A stretch of 60,622 bases of DNA from Gordonia paraffinivorans NBRC 108238 (GCF_000344155.1 NZ_BAOQ01000037.1:1-60622); one strand, 5' to 3'. Numbered from the stretch's first letter, positions 9,393 to 19,892 are shown. Numbers and translations: made by a program. Notes: generated by a model from the letters alone, not told the origin.

Positions 9393-10037
9393 ATGAGCTA
9401 CCAGGACCCGCGCGGCCCGCACCGGGATCCCGATCCCCGGACGGCCCGATACGAGCCCGGTTACAACCCGGATTCACGTGCGTACGGCCAGCAGGGCGAC
9501 CCGTACGGAGGGGCGTACCAGGCCCCCTACCCGGGCGACCCCTACCCCGCCGACACCCGCGGGGCCGCTCCCTACCGCGCCGCGGACGGCTACGCCGACA
9601 AGCCTCCGGCGCGCCGCGGCCCCCAGGTGAATCCGGCGACCTTCGCCGGCGGCGTGGTGATGACCGGCGTCGTCACCGGCCTGGCGGCGTGGCTGGTCGC
9701 CTGGATCATCTCCGCATTCGTGGAGAAGGTGAACGAGTCCGGCAAGCTCGGCGTGTGGAATCCCGTTGCGAACAGCGAGATCTGGTTCGGCGTCGTCGGA
9801 TTCCTCTGCGCGCTGGCCGCGGGGGCGCTCTGGTACGTGCTGCAGCTGATCACCCCGGCGCCCAACCAGTTCTATCGCTGGATCGTGGCGCTGCTGCTGA
9901 TCGCGGCCGTGGTCATCCCGATCCTGACCTACCGTCAGGTGTCGGTGGGCATCGAGACCGCGATCGTGCATCTGGTCATCGGCCTGCCGTCGCTGACGAT
10001 CATCCCCGCGATGGGGAACAAGAGCCTGCAGCGGTAG
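9393..10037 (+). CDS. DUF6069-like integral membrane protein
   Basis: Protein of 214 residues. Residues 1-80 are a disordered Pro/Tyr/Gly-rich cytoplasmic tail. The rest is a four-helix membrane domain (about 87-112, 130-152, 163-180, 185-208) resembling DUF6069 proteins of actinomycetes. The ATG is preceded by GAGGAGAG. It is divergent from the PH-domain gene and convergent with birA. No biochemical role can be given. Confidence 0.75.
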   Translation: MSYQDPRGPHRDPDPRTARYEPGYNPDSRAYGQQGDPYGGAYQAPYPGDPYPADTRGAAPYRAADGYADKPPARRGPQVNPATFAGGVVMTGVVTGLAAWLVAWIISAFVEKVNESGKLGVWNPVANSEIWFGVVGFLCALAAGALWYVLQLITPAPNQFYRWIVALLLIAAVVIPILTYRQVSVGIETAIVHLVIGLPSLTIIPAMGNKSLQR

Positions 10038-10054
10038 CGCCGCGGGCGGAGCGG

Positions 10055-10846
10055 CTAGACGGGCCGCAGGTGGGTGACGTCGCCCGCCGCGGCCACCACT
10101 TGACGCCCGTCCGCGTCGACGACGATCCGGCCCGACGCGTCCACCCCGGTCGCGGTCCCGATCACCTCGTCGTCGCCCGGGAGCACCAGCCGGACCCGGC
10201 GCCCGATCGTGTCGCTGTCCTCCCGATACCGCTCGGCGAGCCCGTCGACGTCGTGCGGCCAGAGGTCGAGCAGCTCGGAGAGCGCGCGCAGGTAGGCCGC
10301 GGCGAGCTCGGTCGACGGCACGTCCTTGCCGGTCGCCAGCCGCAACGACGTGGCGGTGGGCACCGGCAGCTCGTCGGCGGCCATCGTCGTGTTGAGCCCG
10401 GTGCCGATCACCGCCACCCCTCCGTCTCCTCCGCGGGTGTGGGGCGAGCGGGTGTACTCCGACAGGATCCCGGCGGTCTTGCGTCCGTCGATCAGCACGT
10501 CGTTGGGCCACTTGAGGGCAGGGCGCACCCCGCACACCTCGGCGATGCCCTGCACGGCGGCCAGCCCGGCCAGCAGCGACAGCCAGCCGAGGTATTCGGT
10601 GTGGTCGCCGACGTCCACCGCCGCCGACATCGCCAGTTGCGTCCCGCGCGGCGCGGTCCACGTCCGCGCGTGCCGGCCGCGGCCCGCGGTCTGGTCGGTG
10701 GTCAGACGGACCGTTCCGTCGATCTCCTCGGTGGCCGCCCGGGTCACCAGGTCGGCGTTGGTCGACCCCGTCGCGTCGACCACCTCGATCCGGTGCCAGC
10801 GCGTGTCGGCGAGTCGTCTCCGGAGCAGGTCGGCGTCGAGCGTCAT
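10055..10846 (-). CDS. birA: Biotin--[acetyl-CoA-carboxylase] ligase BirA
   Basis: Biotin protein ligase of 263 residues from the ATG at 10846. It activates biotin with ATP and attaches it to the lysine of biotin carboxyl carrier domains. STNADL and QTAGRGRHARTW are the family's substrate and biotinyl-AMP binding motifs, and KWPNDVLIDGRK carries the catalytic lysine region. It lacks the N-terminal helix-turn-helix of E. coli BirA, so it is a ligase only. Likely client proteins in this window are AccA3 (18-20 kb) and pyruvate carboxylase (36-39 kb). Divergent from accD5. Confidence 0.95.
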   Translation of the reverse strand: MTLDADLLRRRLADTRWHRIEVVDATGSTNADLVTRAATEEIDGTVRLTTDQTAGRGRHARTWTAPRGTQLAMSAAVDVGDHTEYLGWLSLLAGLAAVQGIAEVCGVRPALKWPNDVLIDGRKTAGILSEYTRSPHTRGGDGGVAVIGTGLNTTMAADELPVPTATSLRLATGKDVPSTELAAAYLRALSELLDLWPHDVDGLAERYREDSDTIGRRVRLVLPGDDEVIGTATGVDASGRIVVDADGRQVVAAAGDVTHLRPV

Positions 10847-10990
10847 GTCTGAAGAACCTACCCCGGCCGCCCCGGGAGCAGACGACGGCGGACTCGGGAC
10901 GGGCACACCCCCGCCGACCTGCGAAACCACCGCTGACCAGGGCACCGACCGATCGCTCGGGAACCTGAGGGATATCTCACGTTGATCCGG

Positions 10991-11021
10991 TTGACGTGGC
11001 TCACATCCGGGTCGTTAGCAT
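10991..11021 (+). promoter_or_regulatory. Probable accD5 promoter giving a leaderless transcript
   Basis: A TTGACG -35 element (10991-10996) and a TAGCAT -10 element (11016-11021) are separated by 19 bases. Initiation about seven bases after the -10 box would fall at or next to the ATG at 11030. No ribosome-binding site precedes that ATG, which supports leaderless translation. The assignment is by motif only. Confidence 0.5.
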
Positions 11022-11029
11022 CGTTGGTC

Positions 11030-12658
11030 ATGACCACAGCTTCACGCGACGACTCCGCCGCTCCTGACATCCACACGACTGCGGGGAAGCTCGCAGATCT
11101 GCGTAATCGTCTCGAAGAGGCGAAGCACCCCGTGGGCGAGGCCGCCGTCGAGAAGGTGCATGCCAAGGGCAAGCTGACCGCCCGCGAGCGGATCACCCAT
11201 CTGCTCGACGAGGGGTCGTTCGTGGAGCTCGACGCCCTCGCCCGGCACCGGAGCACCAACTTCGGTCTCGCCGAGCGTCGTCCGGTCGGCGACGGTGTGG
11301 TCACCGGCTACGGCACCATCGACGGTCGTGAGGTCTGCGTCTTCTCGCAGGACTCCACCGTCTTCGGCGGCAGCCTCGGCGAGGTCTACGGCGAGAAGAT
11401 CGTCAAGGTCATGGATCTCGCGGTCAAGACCGGTCGCCCGCTGATCGGCATCAACGACGGCGCCGGCGCCCGCATCCAGGAGGGCGTGGTCTCGCTCGGT
11501 CTGTACGGCGAGATCTTCTACCGCAACGTCCGCGCCTCGGGCGTCATCCCGCAGATCTCGCTGATCATGGGCGCCGCGGCCGGCGGTCACGTGTACTCCC
11601 CCGCGCTCACCGACTTCATCGTCATGGTCGACCAGACCAGCCAGATGTTCATCACCGGCCCCGACGTCATCAAGACCGTCACCGGCGAGGAGGTGACGAT
11701 GGAGGAGCTCGGCGGCGCGAACACCCACATGGCGAAGTCGGGCACCGCGACCTACGTCGCCTCCGACGAGGAGGACGCGCTCGAGTACGTCAAGGAGCTG
11801 CTGAGCTACCTGCCGAGCAACAACCGCGCCGAGCCGCCGCGCCTTCCGGTCGCACAGCCGGCCGCCGGGTCGATCGAGGACACCCTCACCGAGGAGGACC
11901 TCGAGCTCGACACGCTGATCCCGGACTCGCCGAACCAGCCGTACGACATGCACGAGGTCATCCGTCGCATCCTCGACGACGACGAGTTCCTCGAGGTCCA
12001 GGCCGAGTACGCGACCAACATCATCGTCGGCTACGGCCGCGTCGACGGCCGCAGCGTGGGCATCGTCGCCAACCAGCCGACCCAGTTCGCCGGCTGCCTC
12101 GACATCAACGCCTCGGAGAAGGCCGCCCGGTTCGTCCGCACCTGCGACGCCTTCAACATCCCGATCGTCACCCTCGTGGACGTCCCGGGCTTCCTCCCGG
12201 GCACCGACCAGGAGTACAACGGCATCATCCGCCGCGGCGCCAAGCTGCTCTACGCCTACGGCGAGGCGACGGTCGGCAAGATCACCGTCATCACCCGCAA
12301 GGCCTACGGCGGCGCCTACGACGTCATGGGCTCCAAGCACATGGGCGCCGACGTCAACCTCGCCTGGCCGACCGCCCAGATCGCGGTCATGGGCGCCTCG
12401 GGCGCGGTCGGCTTCGTCTACCGCAGCCGCCTGAAGGAGGCCGAGCAGAAGGGCGAGGACGTCGACGCGCTGCGCCTCGAGTTGCAGCAGGAGTACGAGG
12501 ACACCCTCGTCAACCCGTACGTCGCGGCCGCCCGCGGTTACGTCGACGCGGTCATCCCGCCGAGCCACACCCGCGGCCAGATCGCGACCGCGCTGAGGCT
12601 CCTCGACCGCAAGGTGGTCAACGTGCCGCCGAAGAAGCACGGGAACATCCCGCTGTGA
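11030..12658 (+). CDS. accD5: Acyl-CoA carboxylase beta (carboxyltransferase) subunit AccD5-like
   Basis: Carboxyltransferase of 542 residues that moves the carboxyl group from biotin to propionyl- or acetyl-CoA, giving methylmalonyl- or malonyl-CoA for branched lipid and mycolate synthesis. Both crotonase-fold halves are present: the oxyanion-hole segments [17 protein letters not shown] in the N half and [19 protein letters not shown] in the C half. The ATG at 11030 is used because family homology begins shortly after it. The stop overlaps the accE start (GTGA). Context with accE5, maf, sseA and accA3 supports AccD5. Confidence 0.95.
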   Translation: MTTASRDDSAAPDIHTTAGKLADLRNRLEEAKHPVGEAAVEKVHAKGKLTARERITHLLDEGSFVELDALARHRSTNFGLAERRPVGDGVVTGYGTIDGREVCVFSQDSTVFGGSLGEVYGEKIVKVMDLAVKTGRPLIGINDGAGARIQEGVVSLGLYGEIFYRNVRASGVIPQISLIMGAAAGGHVYSPALTDFIVMVDQTSQMFITGPDVIKTVTGEEVTMEELGGANTHMAKSGTATYVASDEEDALEYVKELLSYLPSNNRAEPPRLPVAQPAAGSIEDTLTEEDLELDTLIPDSPNQPYDMHEVIRRILDDDEFLEVQAEYATNIIVGYGRVDGRSVGIVANQPTQFAGCLDINASEKAARFVRTCDAFNIPIVTLVDVPGFLPGTDQEYNGIIRRGAKLLYAYGEATVGKITVITRKAYGGAYDVMGSKHMGADVNLAWPTAQIAVMGASGAVGFVYRSRLKEAEQKGEDVDALRLELQQEYEDTLVNPYVAAARGYVDAVIPPSHTRGQIATALRLLDRKVVNVPPKKHGNIPL

Positions 12659-12909
12659 CCGGGACCCCCACGAACGAGGCAACTGTGAGCGACAAGAGCG
12701 AAAACGCTTCGGAGAAGCCGTTTCTGACGATCGTCAAGGGCAACCCGACCGACGAGGACGTCGCCGTGCTGGTGACCGTCCTCGCCGGTGCGGCCTCGGC
12801 CGGCGGCGATCAGCAGCCGCAGCCGCGCGACGACTGGGGTCGGCCGATCGACAAGCTGCGTCCCGCGCTGTGGGGCCAGCCGACGAGCTTCACCAACCTC
12901 CGCTGGTGA
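12655..12909 (+). CDS. accE5: Acyl-CoA carboxylase epsilon subunit
   Basis: Small protein of 84 residues, the epsilon subunit that stimulates the AccA3-AccD5 complex. After a charged, Ser-rich N-terminus comes the family pattern [19 protein letters not shown], and the C-terminus ends with a Trp-rich tail ([16 protein letters not shown]). The GTG start overlaps the accD5 stop by four bases; a second in-frame GTG at 12685 would give 74 residues. Its own stop overlaps the maf start, so three genes are translationally coupled. Confidence 0.93.
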   Translation: MTGTPTNEATVSDKSENASEKPFLTIVKGNPTDEDVAVLVTVLAGAASAGGDQQPQPRDDWGRPIDKLRPALWGQPTSFTNLRW

Positions 12910-13592
12910 CGGTGGGCGACACGACAGGTGGGATCGGGCCGGATTCGTCCGGCCCGATCTTCGTTCTCGGGTCCGCCTCCCCCGCCCGGCTGAGGGTCCT
13001 GCGCTCGGCCGGCGTGGAACCGGTCGTCCGGGTGTCGGAGGTCGACGAGGACGCGGTGCTCGCCGCGCTGCCGCCGGACACCCCGGCCGACGTCGTCGTC
13101 GCCGAACTCGCGCGCGCGAAGGCCGAATCGGTGGCCGCGCTCGACGAGCTCGCCGCGGCCGCCGCCGGCGGCCGGACGGTGGTCGTCATCGGGTGCGACT
13201 CGATGCTGCTCCTCGGCGACCGCCTGCTCGGCAAGCCGCACACCCGTGAACGAGCACTCGAGCAGTGGGCCGAGATGCGCGGCGGCAGCGCAGATCTGCT
13301 GACCGGCCACCATCTCATCCGGCTGGGCGGCAAGGACGGTCCCGTCACCGCCACCGGCACCAGCTCCACGCGGATCGATTTCGCCGATGCCGACGACGAG
13401 CTCGTCTCCCGCTACGTGGACAGCGGCGAACCGCTGAAGGTCGCCGGCGCGTTCACCCTCGACGGTCTCGGCGCCTGGCTCGTCGAGGGCATCGAGGGCG
13501 ACCCGTCCTCGGTGATCGGCATCGGCCTGCCGCTCGTCCGGCGACTGCTGACCGAGGTCGGGTTGTCGGTCGGCGACTTCTGGCCGCACTGA
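12906..13592 (+). CDS. maf: Maf family nucleoside triphosphate pyrophosphatase
   Basis: House-cleaning pyrophosphatase of 228 residues that hydrolyses modified or non-canonical nucleotides. The family start FVLGSASPARLRVLRSAG is present, as are the central acidic loop VIGCDSMLLL and the lysine-containing LGKPHTRERA. The GTG at 12906 gives a GTGA overlap with accE5, and homology begins about 15 residues in. Last gene before a convergent metalloprotease. Confidence 0.93.
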   Translation: MTVGDTTGGIGPDSSGPIFVLGSASPARLRVLRSAGVEPVVRVSEVDEDAVLAALPPDTPADVVVAELARAKAESVAALDELAAAAAGGRTVVVIGCDSMLLLGDRLLGKPHTRERALEQWAEMRGGSADLLTGHHLIRLGGKDGPVTATGTSSTRIDFADADDELVSRYVDSGEPLKVAGAFTLDGLGAWLVEGIEGDPSSVIGIGLPLVRRLLTEVGLSVGDFWPH

Positions 13593-13634
13593 TCGTCGGA
13601 CCGGACCGGACCGAGACGAGCCCCGAGCCGCACC

Positions 13635-13653
13635 CCGGACGACGAGGGTCCGG
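13635..13653. terminator. Short hairpin between convergent maf and metalloprotease genes
   Basis: CCGGAC and GTCCGG form a six-pair stem with a seven-base loop in the 66-base space between the convergent stops. No T run follows, as usual for this GC content. Weak candidate for a bidirectional terminator. Confidence 0.35.
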
Positions 13654-13658
13654 CGGTG

Positions 13659-14711
13659 TCACCTCACGGAGTAGAACTCGGGCCAGTACTTCGTCAGGCA
13701 GTCCGACGGTTGTCCCTGCCGGTTGAACTGCGGACCGGTCAGCCCGATCGTCAGCGCCTTGGCGCGCTCGACGGCGGAGCCGTGCCCGGTCGCCCCGCCC
13801 GTGTCGCCGATGATCGGCAGCAGCGTCGCGACCTGCAGGATCTCCTTGGGTCCGAGCGCATCTCGCTTGTACGCGGTGGACGCCCAGTTCGACGCGAGGC
13901 AGTCGGCGAGCAGTTCGCTGTTCTTGCCCTGCGGAAGCCGTACCGCCGGGATGCCGAATCTCTGCGCCATCCGGTGGACGACGTTGTGACCGTACTCGTG
14001 GGCCACCACGATCGCGGCGGTGAAGTCGCCGACGATCGGCGACGGCACCCCGAAGACGTCGCCGTCCCAGATGGCGGCGAACGTGTCGACCGGCAGCACG
14101 ACGCTGCCGACCGTGGACCGTCCGTCGCCGTCGGGTGCGCGGTCCACGCTGCAGAAGAAGGCGTTCGCCTCGTCCGACCGGATCCGCGGCGAGACCCCGT
14201 CCTCGTCGGTGCAGTCGGTGCGGTACGCCGTCCCCGACCGGATCAGGACCCGTCCCGGTGCCGGGTCGCCCCAACCGAGTTCGGTGAACCATCCTCCCCA
14301 CGTCTCGTCGAGGTCGTCGAGCAGCGTCGTCAGATAGCGCGGGACGGCCGTACGCGCGTTGGAGCCGTCGACCCCGCTCCGCATCAACGACGTCGCCGGC
14401 GTCGCGAGCTTCGGGCAGTCGTCGGGGCGGCACCGGGTGGGATCGGCCTCGGACGATGACGGCGTCGGGGTCGGGATGCGCGAGCGTGACGCCGAACCCG
14501 GCGACGTCGATGTCGACGACGCGGTCGGCACCCGCGACGACTCGGCCGGCGGTGCCTGGTCGTCGGCGGGGATCAACGAGCACCCGCTCGTCGCGGCGAG
14601 CACCGCCACGACGCCCGCCGACAACAACCAACGCAGGGTCCCTGCGCCTCGCCGACGCGGCGCCGCGACGACGTCCCGGCGATCCGCGCGGGGTCCACTT
14701 CCTCGAGCCAC
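13659..14711 (-). CDS. Neutral zinc metallopeptidase lipoprotein
   Basis: Exported protein of 350 residues. A basic N-terminus, a hydrophobic segment at about 27-42 and the lipobox LAATSGC predict a lipid-anchored precursor. A Ser/Thr/Pro linker runs to about residue 95. The catalytic domain has the zincin motif VVAHEYGHNVVH with a downstream acidic residue in ELLADCLASNW, as in the putative neutral zinc metallopeptidase family. Substrate unknown. Divergent from sseA with about 200 bases between the starts. The GTG at 14711 is used. Confidence 0.9.
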   Translation of the reverse strand: MARGSGPRADRRDVVAAPRRRGAGTLRWLLSAGVVAVLAATSGCSLIPADDQAPPAESSRVPTASSTSTSPGSASRSRIPTPTPSSSEADPTRCRPDDCPKLATPATSLMRSGVDGSNARTAVPRYLTTLLDDLDETWGGWFTELGWGDPAPGRVLIRSGTAYRTDCTDEDGVSPRIRSDEANAFFCSVDRAPDGDGRSTVGSVVLPVDTFAAIWDGDVFGVPSPIVGDFTAAIVVAHEYGHNVVHRMAQRFGIPAVRLPQGKNSELLADCLASNWASTAYKRDALGPKEILQVATLLPIIGDTGGATGHGSAVERAKALTIGLTGPQFNRQGQPSDCLTKYWPEFYSVR

Positions 14712-14912
14712 CCGGCGAATCTAGCAGCCGGAGACCGTGTGACCTGCAGTTCGTCATCCGACCGAAGCACGTCCGCACCCTGGCCGGAGACCCGGAGCCG
14801 ATCGGCAACCGGTCGGTAGGCGCGCCGATGCCCTACCCTTTGTATCCGGGACCGACGACCGGTCCGCGCGAGAGCGCAGAGACGTCCGTACAGCAAGCTG
14901 GAGAACAGACCT

Positions 14913-15809
14913 GTGAGTGTTGAAACCGACCCGAACCCGGCCTTCGCCGACTACGCCCATCCCGAGCGGTTGGTGTCAACGCAGTGGCTGTCGGCTCATC
15001 TCGGCGCCAAGGGCCTGAAGATCATCGAGTCCGACGAGGACGTGCTGCTCTACGACATCGGCCACATCCCGACCGCGCAGAAGATCGACTGGCATCTGCA
15101 CCTCAACGACCCGGTCACCCGCGACTACATCAACGGCGAGCAGTTCGCAGAGCTGATGCGCAGCAAGGGGATCGAGCGCGACGACACCATCGTCATCTAC
15201 GGCGACAAGTCCAATTGGTGGGCCGCGTACGCACTCTGGGTGTTCACGCTCTTCGGCCACGAGGACGTGCGCCTGCTCGACGGCGGCCGCGACGCGTGGA
15301 TGGCCGAGGACCGGGAGACCTCCTTCGACATCCCCGAGTACCCGCGTTCGGACTACCCGGTCGTCGAGCGCGACGACTCGCTGATCCGCGCGTTCAAGCC
15401 GCAGGTCCTCGACGCGATCGGCAAGGAGCCGCTGGTCGACGTCCGCTCGCCGCAGGAGTACACCGGCGAGCGCACCCACATGCCGGACTACCCGGAGGAG
15501 GGCGCGCTCCGCGGCGGCCACATCCCCACCGCGATCTCGATCCCGTGGGCCAAGGCGGCCGCGCCGGACGGCCGGTTCCGTCCGCGTGCCGAACTCAACG
15601 AGATCTACCGCGACCTCGATCCGGACACCCCGACGATCGCCTACTGCCGCATCGGCGAGCGTTCGTCGCACACCTGGTTCGTGCTGACCTACCTGCTGGG
15701 CTTCACGAAGGTCCGCAACTACGACGGTTCGTGGACCGAGTGGGGCAACGCCGTGCGCGTGCCGATCGCGGTCGGCGAAGAGCCGGGTGCCGCACCCGGC
15801 GTCGAGTAG
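14913..15809 (+). CDS. sseA: Thiosulfate / 3-mercaptopyruvate sulfurtransferase SseA
   Basis: Two-domain rhodanese of 298 residues. The N-terminal domain is inactive; the C-terminal domain carries the catalytic Cys 245 in [11 protein letters not shown]. It transfers sulfane sulfur to cyanide, thiols or a protein acceptor. The GTG start follows GGAGAAC. A sufE-like gene follows 15 bases later, so the pair may form a sulfur-relay unit. The same pair lies inside the acc cluster of M. tuberculosis as I remember it. Confidence 0.95.
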   Translation: MSVETDPNPAFADYAHPERLVSTQWLSAHLGAKGLKIIESDEDVLLYDIGHIPTAQKIDWHLHLNDPVTRDYINGEQFAELMRSKGIERDDTIVIYGDKSNWWAAYALWVFTLFGHEDVRLLDGGRDAWMAEDRETSFDIPEYPRSDYPVVERDDSLIRAFKPQVLDAIGKEPLVDVRSPQEYTGERTHMPDYPEEGALRGGHIPTAISIPWAKAAAPDGRFRPRAELNEIYRDLDPDTPTIAYCRIGERSSHTWFVLTYLLGFTKVRNYDGSWTEWGNAVRVPIAVGEEPGAAPGVE

Positions 15810-15824
15810 GGCCGGCGACCGACG

Positions 15825-16289
15825 ATGACCTTGCCCCCAGCCCTGGCAGAGATCGTCGAAGACTTTGCCGCACTTGGTGATTCCGACAAGATCACCTTGC
15901 TCCTGGAATTCGCCGCGGAGCTTCCCGACCTCCCCGAGCACCTGCAGCAGGAGGCGATGGAACCGGTACCGGAGTGCCAGTCGCCGGTGTTCCTGTCCGT
16001 CGACGCCGGTGACCCGGAATCGGTACGGCTGTACTTCACCGCGCCGCCCGAGGCACCCACGACGCGCGGTTTCGCGGCGATCCTGCACCAGGGACTCGAC
16101 ACCGCGTCGGCGCAGGCGATCCTCGACGTCCCGTCCGACTTCTATTACGAACTCGGGCTGGGCAGCGCGGTGAGTCCACTGCGCCTGCGCGGGATGGCGG
16201 GCATGCTGGCCCGGATCAAGGCGCAGGTGCGCACCCAGACCGGCATCGGCGGGTCCGCACCTCCCGGGTCAGGCCGACCCGGCGCATGA
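15825..16289 (+). CDS. sufE: SufE-like sulfur acceptor protein
   Basis: Protein of 154 residues in the SufE fold. Cys 51 in VPECQSPVF is the sulfur-accepting cysteine, and the helical segment with [19 protein letters not shown] is typical. Likely takes sulfur from SseA or a cysteine desulfurase. Its last codons overlap the next start (ATGA), coupling it to an acyltransferase gene. The C-terminal 15 residues are Gly/Pro-rich. Confidence 0.9.
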   Translation: MTLPPALAEIVEDFAALGDSDKITLLLEFAAELPDLPEHLQQEAMEPVPECQSPVFLSVDAGDPESVRLYFTAPPEAPTTRGFAAILHQGLDTASAQAILDVPSDFYYELGLGSAVSPLRLRGMAGMLARIKAQVRTQTGIGGSAPPGSGRPGA

Positions 16290-17827
16290 AGTTCATCCAG
16301 ATCCGCGACGAACCGATCGCGCCGGGCGGTCTGGTGGAGTGGACGCCGTACGTTCCCGGCGAACTGAATTCGTGGGAGCCGGATCCCCGACTCACCTCGC
16401 ACAATCACGAGGAGCACCTGCGGGCGGCGTCGGAGTACCGTGCGCGCACCCAGCGCGAGGGCGGGCGCGAGGCCTGGCTGGGCCTGTCGATCGAGTTCGA
16501 CGAACCCCTGTCGATCCCCGCCATCCGCAAGGTGCTGACGCAGTGGATCGACCGGCACGAGGTCCTGCGCAGCCACGTCGTGGTCAAGGGGTCGGGTCTG
16601 CAGCGGCTGACGACGCCGCCGGGCACCGTGAAGCTCAAGATGGGCCGGATCGGGTGGTACTCCGAGCCCGGTCCGCTCGTCGAGCAGCTCGGCGGCGCCT
16701 TCGACCGCGCGACGGCGCCGCTGCACTGGCCCGCCTACCTGTTCGCCACCGTCGGCCGCGCGGACTCGTTCACCCTGTTGTTCGCCGCCGACCACTCGCT
16801 CGTGGACGGGTATTCGCTGATCATGGCCCAGCAGGAGCTGGTCACCCTCTACCGCGCCGCCCGCGAGCACCGCAACCCCAGCCTCCCCGAGGTCGGCAGC
16901 TACGTCGATTTCAGCGCCGAGGAGCGGTGCCTGGCCGATCAGACCGGCGCCGACCACCCGGCCGTCGCGATGTGGTCGGAGTTCCTGCGGTCCGGCGGCG
17001 GCGACATGCCGGCGTTGTTGCGTTCCTCACAGACCTCCGCCGAGCAGGCCCGCGAGGAGCAGCAGTACATCGACGAGACGACCATCCCCCAGGAGTCCCT
17101 GTGGGGCGTCATCGCCGACGACGCGACCGCCAACCGGTTCACCGCGGTGTGTTCGGAGGCGGGCGGAACCCTCACCGCCGGAATCCTGGCCGCCTTCGCG
17201 ATGGTCCACCACGAGATGACCGGCGACCCCGAGTTCCGCTGCGTGCTGCCGCGCCACACCCGCAACGACACCCGGTGGCTGGCCGCGCTGGGCTGGTTCG
17301 TGGGGCTGGCGCCGTTCTGGATCGACATGTCCGACTCCCCGACCTTCGACCAGGCGGTCGCGCGGTCCACCGAGATGCTCAAACGCGGGCGTCAGGGCGC
17401 CTCTCTGCCCTTCGAGCGGGTGGCCCAGCTGATCGGGTACAAGGGAGCCCCGCGGTTCGTGATCTCGTTCATCGACACCCGGTACGCGCCGGGCGCGGGT
17501 GCCGCCGACGCCGGGCGCGCGAAGGTCATCCGCAGCCACAGCTACTCGCCGCACGAGGTCTACATCTGGATCAACCGCACGCCGTCGGGGTTGCGGTACT
17601 CGGCTCGTTTCCCACGCGAGTCGCCACTGCACGCGTACGGCGTCGACGAGTCCTCGGCAGAGTTCCGGGCGACGGCAGGCCTCGACGGCGATCCGTCGCG
17701 TCCCCTGCCCGACGCCGACGCGGCCGACATCGACCCGACCCTCGGGCCCGTGCACGCCTACCTGCACGCTTTCGCCTTACTCGTGAGTCAGCTCGGTGAT
17801 GCGAGCACATTCTCGCGCGCGATGTGA
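16286..17827 (+). CDS. Condensation-domain (PapA-like) acyltransferase
   Basis: Stand-alone condensation-domain protein of 513 residues. The catalytic motif reads [10 protein letters not shown] (His 170, Asp 174, Gly 175), a variant of HHxxxDG that keeps the second His and the DG. Later parts have the family's DFGW-like region ([15 protein letters not shown]). Such proteins, like mycobacterial PapA enzymes, transfer acyl groups from CoA or a carrier protein to a sugar, alcohol or amine. No polyketide or peptide synthetase is encoded in this window. It is translationally coupled to sufE and lies 208 bases before accA3, an extra gene relative to the M. tuberculosis order. Substrate unknown. Confidence 0.85.
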   Translation: MKFIQIRDEPIAPGGLVEWTPYVPGELNSWEPDPRLTSHNHEEHLRAASEYRARTQREGGREAWLGLSIEFDEPLSIPAIRKVLTQWIDRHEVLRSHVVVKGSGLQRLTTPPGTVKLKMGRIGWYSEPGPLVEQLGGAFDRATAPLHWPAYLFATVGRADSFTLLFAADHSLVDGYSLIMAQQELVTLYRAAREHRNPSLPEVGSYVDFSAEERCLADQTGADHPAVAMWSEFLRSGGGDMPALLRSSQTSAEQAREEQQYIDETTIPQESLWGVIADDATANRFTAVCSEAGGTLTAGILAAFAMVHHEMTGDPEFRCVLPRHTRNDTRWLAALGWFVGLAPFWIDMSDSPTFDQAVARSTEMLKRGRQGASLPFERVAQLIGYKGAPRFVISFIDTRYAPGAGAADAGRAKVIRSHSYSPHEVYIWINRTPSGLRYSARFPRESPLHAYGVDESSAEFRATAGLDGDPSRPLPDADAADIDPTLGPVHAYLHAFALLVSQLGDASTFSRAM

Positions 17828-17836
17828 CCCACGGCT

Positions 17837-17858
17837 CCACCGAACGATTGCTCGGTGG
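17837..17858. terminator. Hairpin between acyltransferase gene and accA3
   Basis: CCACCGA and TCGGTGG pair over seven bases with an eight-base loop, starting ten bases after the acyltransferase stop. It may end that transcript, so accA3 would use its own promoter in the remaining 175 bases. No T tract. Confidence 0.4.
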
Positions 17859-18035
17859 GCTAGGGTATTGGCCGGAAGGTCGCGATGCTGGACTCCCGGC
17901 GTCGTCCATCGCCCGAGCCGTCCGCATCCCGGTCGAGGAGGGTGTACCCCCGACTTGATCGTTGTCCGACAACCGTGTCGCACGCGCCACCGCGCGCCGC
18001 GAGCACCTGAGTACGAGTAAGGCCCAGGAGAACAA

Positions 18036-19817
18036 GTGCCCAGTACCTCAATCAGCAAGGTCCTCATCGCCAATCGCGGCGAGATCGCTGTTCGCGTCAT
18101 CCGCGCAGCCCGGGATGCGGGCATCGCCAGTGTCGCGGTGTACGCCGAGCCGGACGCGAACGCGCTGTTCGTGAAGCTCGCCGACGAGGCATTTGCGCTG
18201 GGCGGCCAGACCTCGGCCGAGTCGTACCTGGTCTTCGAGAAGATCCTGGACGCCGCGAAGAAGTCGGGCGCGGACGCCATCCACCCGGGCTACGGCTTCC
18301 TGTCGGAGAACGCCGATTTCGCCCAGGCCGTCATCGACGCCGGGCTGATCTGGATCGGGCCGTCGCCGCAGTCCATCCGCGACCTCGGTGACAAGGTCAC
18401 CGCACGCCACATCGCGCTGAAGGCCAACGCCCCGATGGCCCCCGGCACCAAGGACCCGGTCAAGGACGCCGACGAGGTCGTCGCGTTCGCCAAGGAGCAC
18501 GGCGTGCCGGTCGCCATCAAGGCCGCCTTCGGCGGCGGTGGCCGCGGCATGAAGGTCGCCTACACCATCGAGGAGATCCCCGAGCTGTTCGAGTCGGCGA
18601 CCCGCGAGGCCGTCGCCGCCTTCGGTCGCGGCGAGTGCTTCGTCGAGCGCTACCTCGACAAGGCCCGCCACGTCGAGGCCCAGGTCCTCGCCGACCAGCA
18701 CGGCAACGTCATCGTCGCCGGCACGCGCGACTGCTCGCTGCAGCGTCGCTTCCAGAAGCTCGTCGAGGAGGCCCCCGCGCCGTTCCTGACCGACGAGCAG
18801 CGCACCCGTATCCACGAGTCCGCCAAGGCCATCTGCCGCGAGGCCGGCTACTACGGCGCGGGCACCGTCGAGTTCCTGGTCGGCAACGACGGCCTGGTCT
18901 CCTTCCTCGAGGTCAACACCCGCCTGCAGGTCGAGCACCCGGTCACCGAGGAGACCGCCGGCATCGACCTCGTCCGCCAGCAGTTCCGCATCGCCAACGG
19001 CGAGAAGCTCGAGATCACCGAGGACCCGACCCCGCGCGGCCACGCCTTCGAGTTCCGCATCAACGGCGAGGACGCCGGCCGCAACTTCCTGCCGGCCCCC
19101 GGCCCCATCACCGTCTACCGCGAGCCGTCCGGACCGGGCGTGCGCGTCGACTCCGGTGTGGTCGAGGGTGACGTCATCGGCGGCCAGTTCGACTCGATGC
19201 TCGCCAAGCTGATCGTGACCGGCGAGACCCGCCAGCAGGCCCTCGAGCGTGCCCGCCGCGCCCTGGCCGAGTTCCAGGTCGAGGGCCTGGCCACGGTCAT
19301 CCCGTTCCACCGCCACATCGTGGAGAACCCCGCCTTCATCGGCGACGGCGAGAAGTTCGACGTCTACACCAAGTGGATCGAGACCGATTGGGAGAACCCG
19401 ATCGAGCCGTACACCGGTGGCGAGGCCATCGAGGAGGACGAGAGCGCACCGCGCCAGAAGGTCGTCGTCGAGGTCGGCGGACGCCGCGTCGAGGTGTCGC
19501 TGCCGGGCGATCTCGCCCTTGGTGGCGGAGCGTCGGCCAACGGGGTCGTCCGCAAGAAGCCGAAGGCCCGCTCGCGCAAGAAGGGTGGCGGCGCCGCCGT
19601 TTCCGGCGACGCCGTGGCCGCACCGATGCAGGGCACGGTCGTGAAGGTCGCCGTGGAGGAGGGCCAGGAGGTCTCCGCGGGCGATCTGGTGGTCGTGCTC
19701 GAGGCCATGAAGATGGAGAACCCGGTCACCGCCCACAAGGACGGCGTGGTCACCGGCCTGTCCGTCGAGGCCGGCGCCGCGGTCACCCAGGGCACCGTGC
19801 TGCTCGAGCTGAAGTAA
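18036..19817 (+). CDS. accA3: Acyl-CoA carboxylase alpha subunit AccA3 (biotin carboxylase plus BCCP)
   Basis: Protein of 593 residues. Residues 1-450 form the biotin carboxylase ([17 protein letters not shown] at the start, glycine-rich [26 protein letters not shown]). A basic linker follows, then a C-terminal biotinyl domain with EAMKMENPV, where Lys 559 is the biotin site. It supplies carboxybiotin to several AccD partners, here most likely AccD5-AccE5. The GTG at 18036 is preceded by CAGGAGAAC. Confidence 0.96.
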   Translation: MPSTSISKVLIANRGEIAVRVIRAARDAGIASVAVYAEPDANALFVKLADEAFALGGQTSAESYLVFEKILDAAKKSGADAIHPGYGFLSENADFAQAVIDAGLIWIGPSPQSIRDLGDKVTARHIALKANAPMAPGTKDPVKDADEVVAFAKEHGVPVAIKAAFGGGGRGMKVAYTIEEIPELFESATREAVAAFGRGECFVERYLDKARHVEAQVLADQHGNVIVAGTRDCSLQRRFQKLVEEAPAPFLTDEQRTRIHESAKAICREAGYYGAGTVEFLVGNDGLVSFLEVNTRLQVEHPVTEETAGIDLVRQQFRIANGEKLEITEDPTPRGHAFEFRINGEDAGRNFLPAPGPITVYREPSGPGVRVDSGVVEGDVIGGQFDSMLAKLIVTGETRQQALERARRALAEFQVEGLATVIPFHRHIVENPAFIGDGEKFDVYTKWIETDWENPIEPYTGGEAIEEDESAPRQKVVVEVGGRRVEVSLPGDLALGGGASANGVVRKKPKARSRKKGGGAAVSGDAVAAPMQGTVVKVAVEEGQEVSAGDLVVVLEAMKMENPVTAHKDGVVTGLSVEAGAAVTQGTVLLELK

Positions 19818-19818
19818 G

Positions 19819-19892
19819 CCCTCGCTGCCTGAGGTGCGAGGAGCGTAAGCGACAGCCCCCTCGCTGCCTGAGGTGCGAGGAGCGTAAGCGAC
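19819..19892. repeat. Two direct copies of a 35-bp intergenic repeat
   Basis: Positions 19819-19853 and 19858-19892 are identical over 35 bases, 39 bases apart. Each copy contains the stem CCTCGC/GCGAGG around a ten-base loop. The array begins two bases after the accA3 stop codon. It may act in transcript 3'-end formation or be a dispersed genomic repeat. Confidence 0.85.

Noticed and set aside
18048..19736. A 562-codon open frame on the minus strand opposite accA3
   Set aside because: Shadow frame with low-complexity composition; accA3 motifs prove the plus strand.
19819..19892. CRISPR array
   Set aside because: Only two repeat copies with a four-base gap, no spacers and no cas genes.
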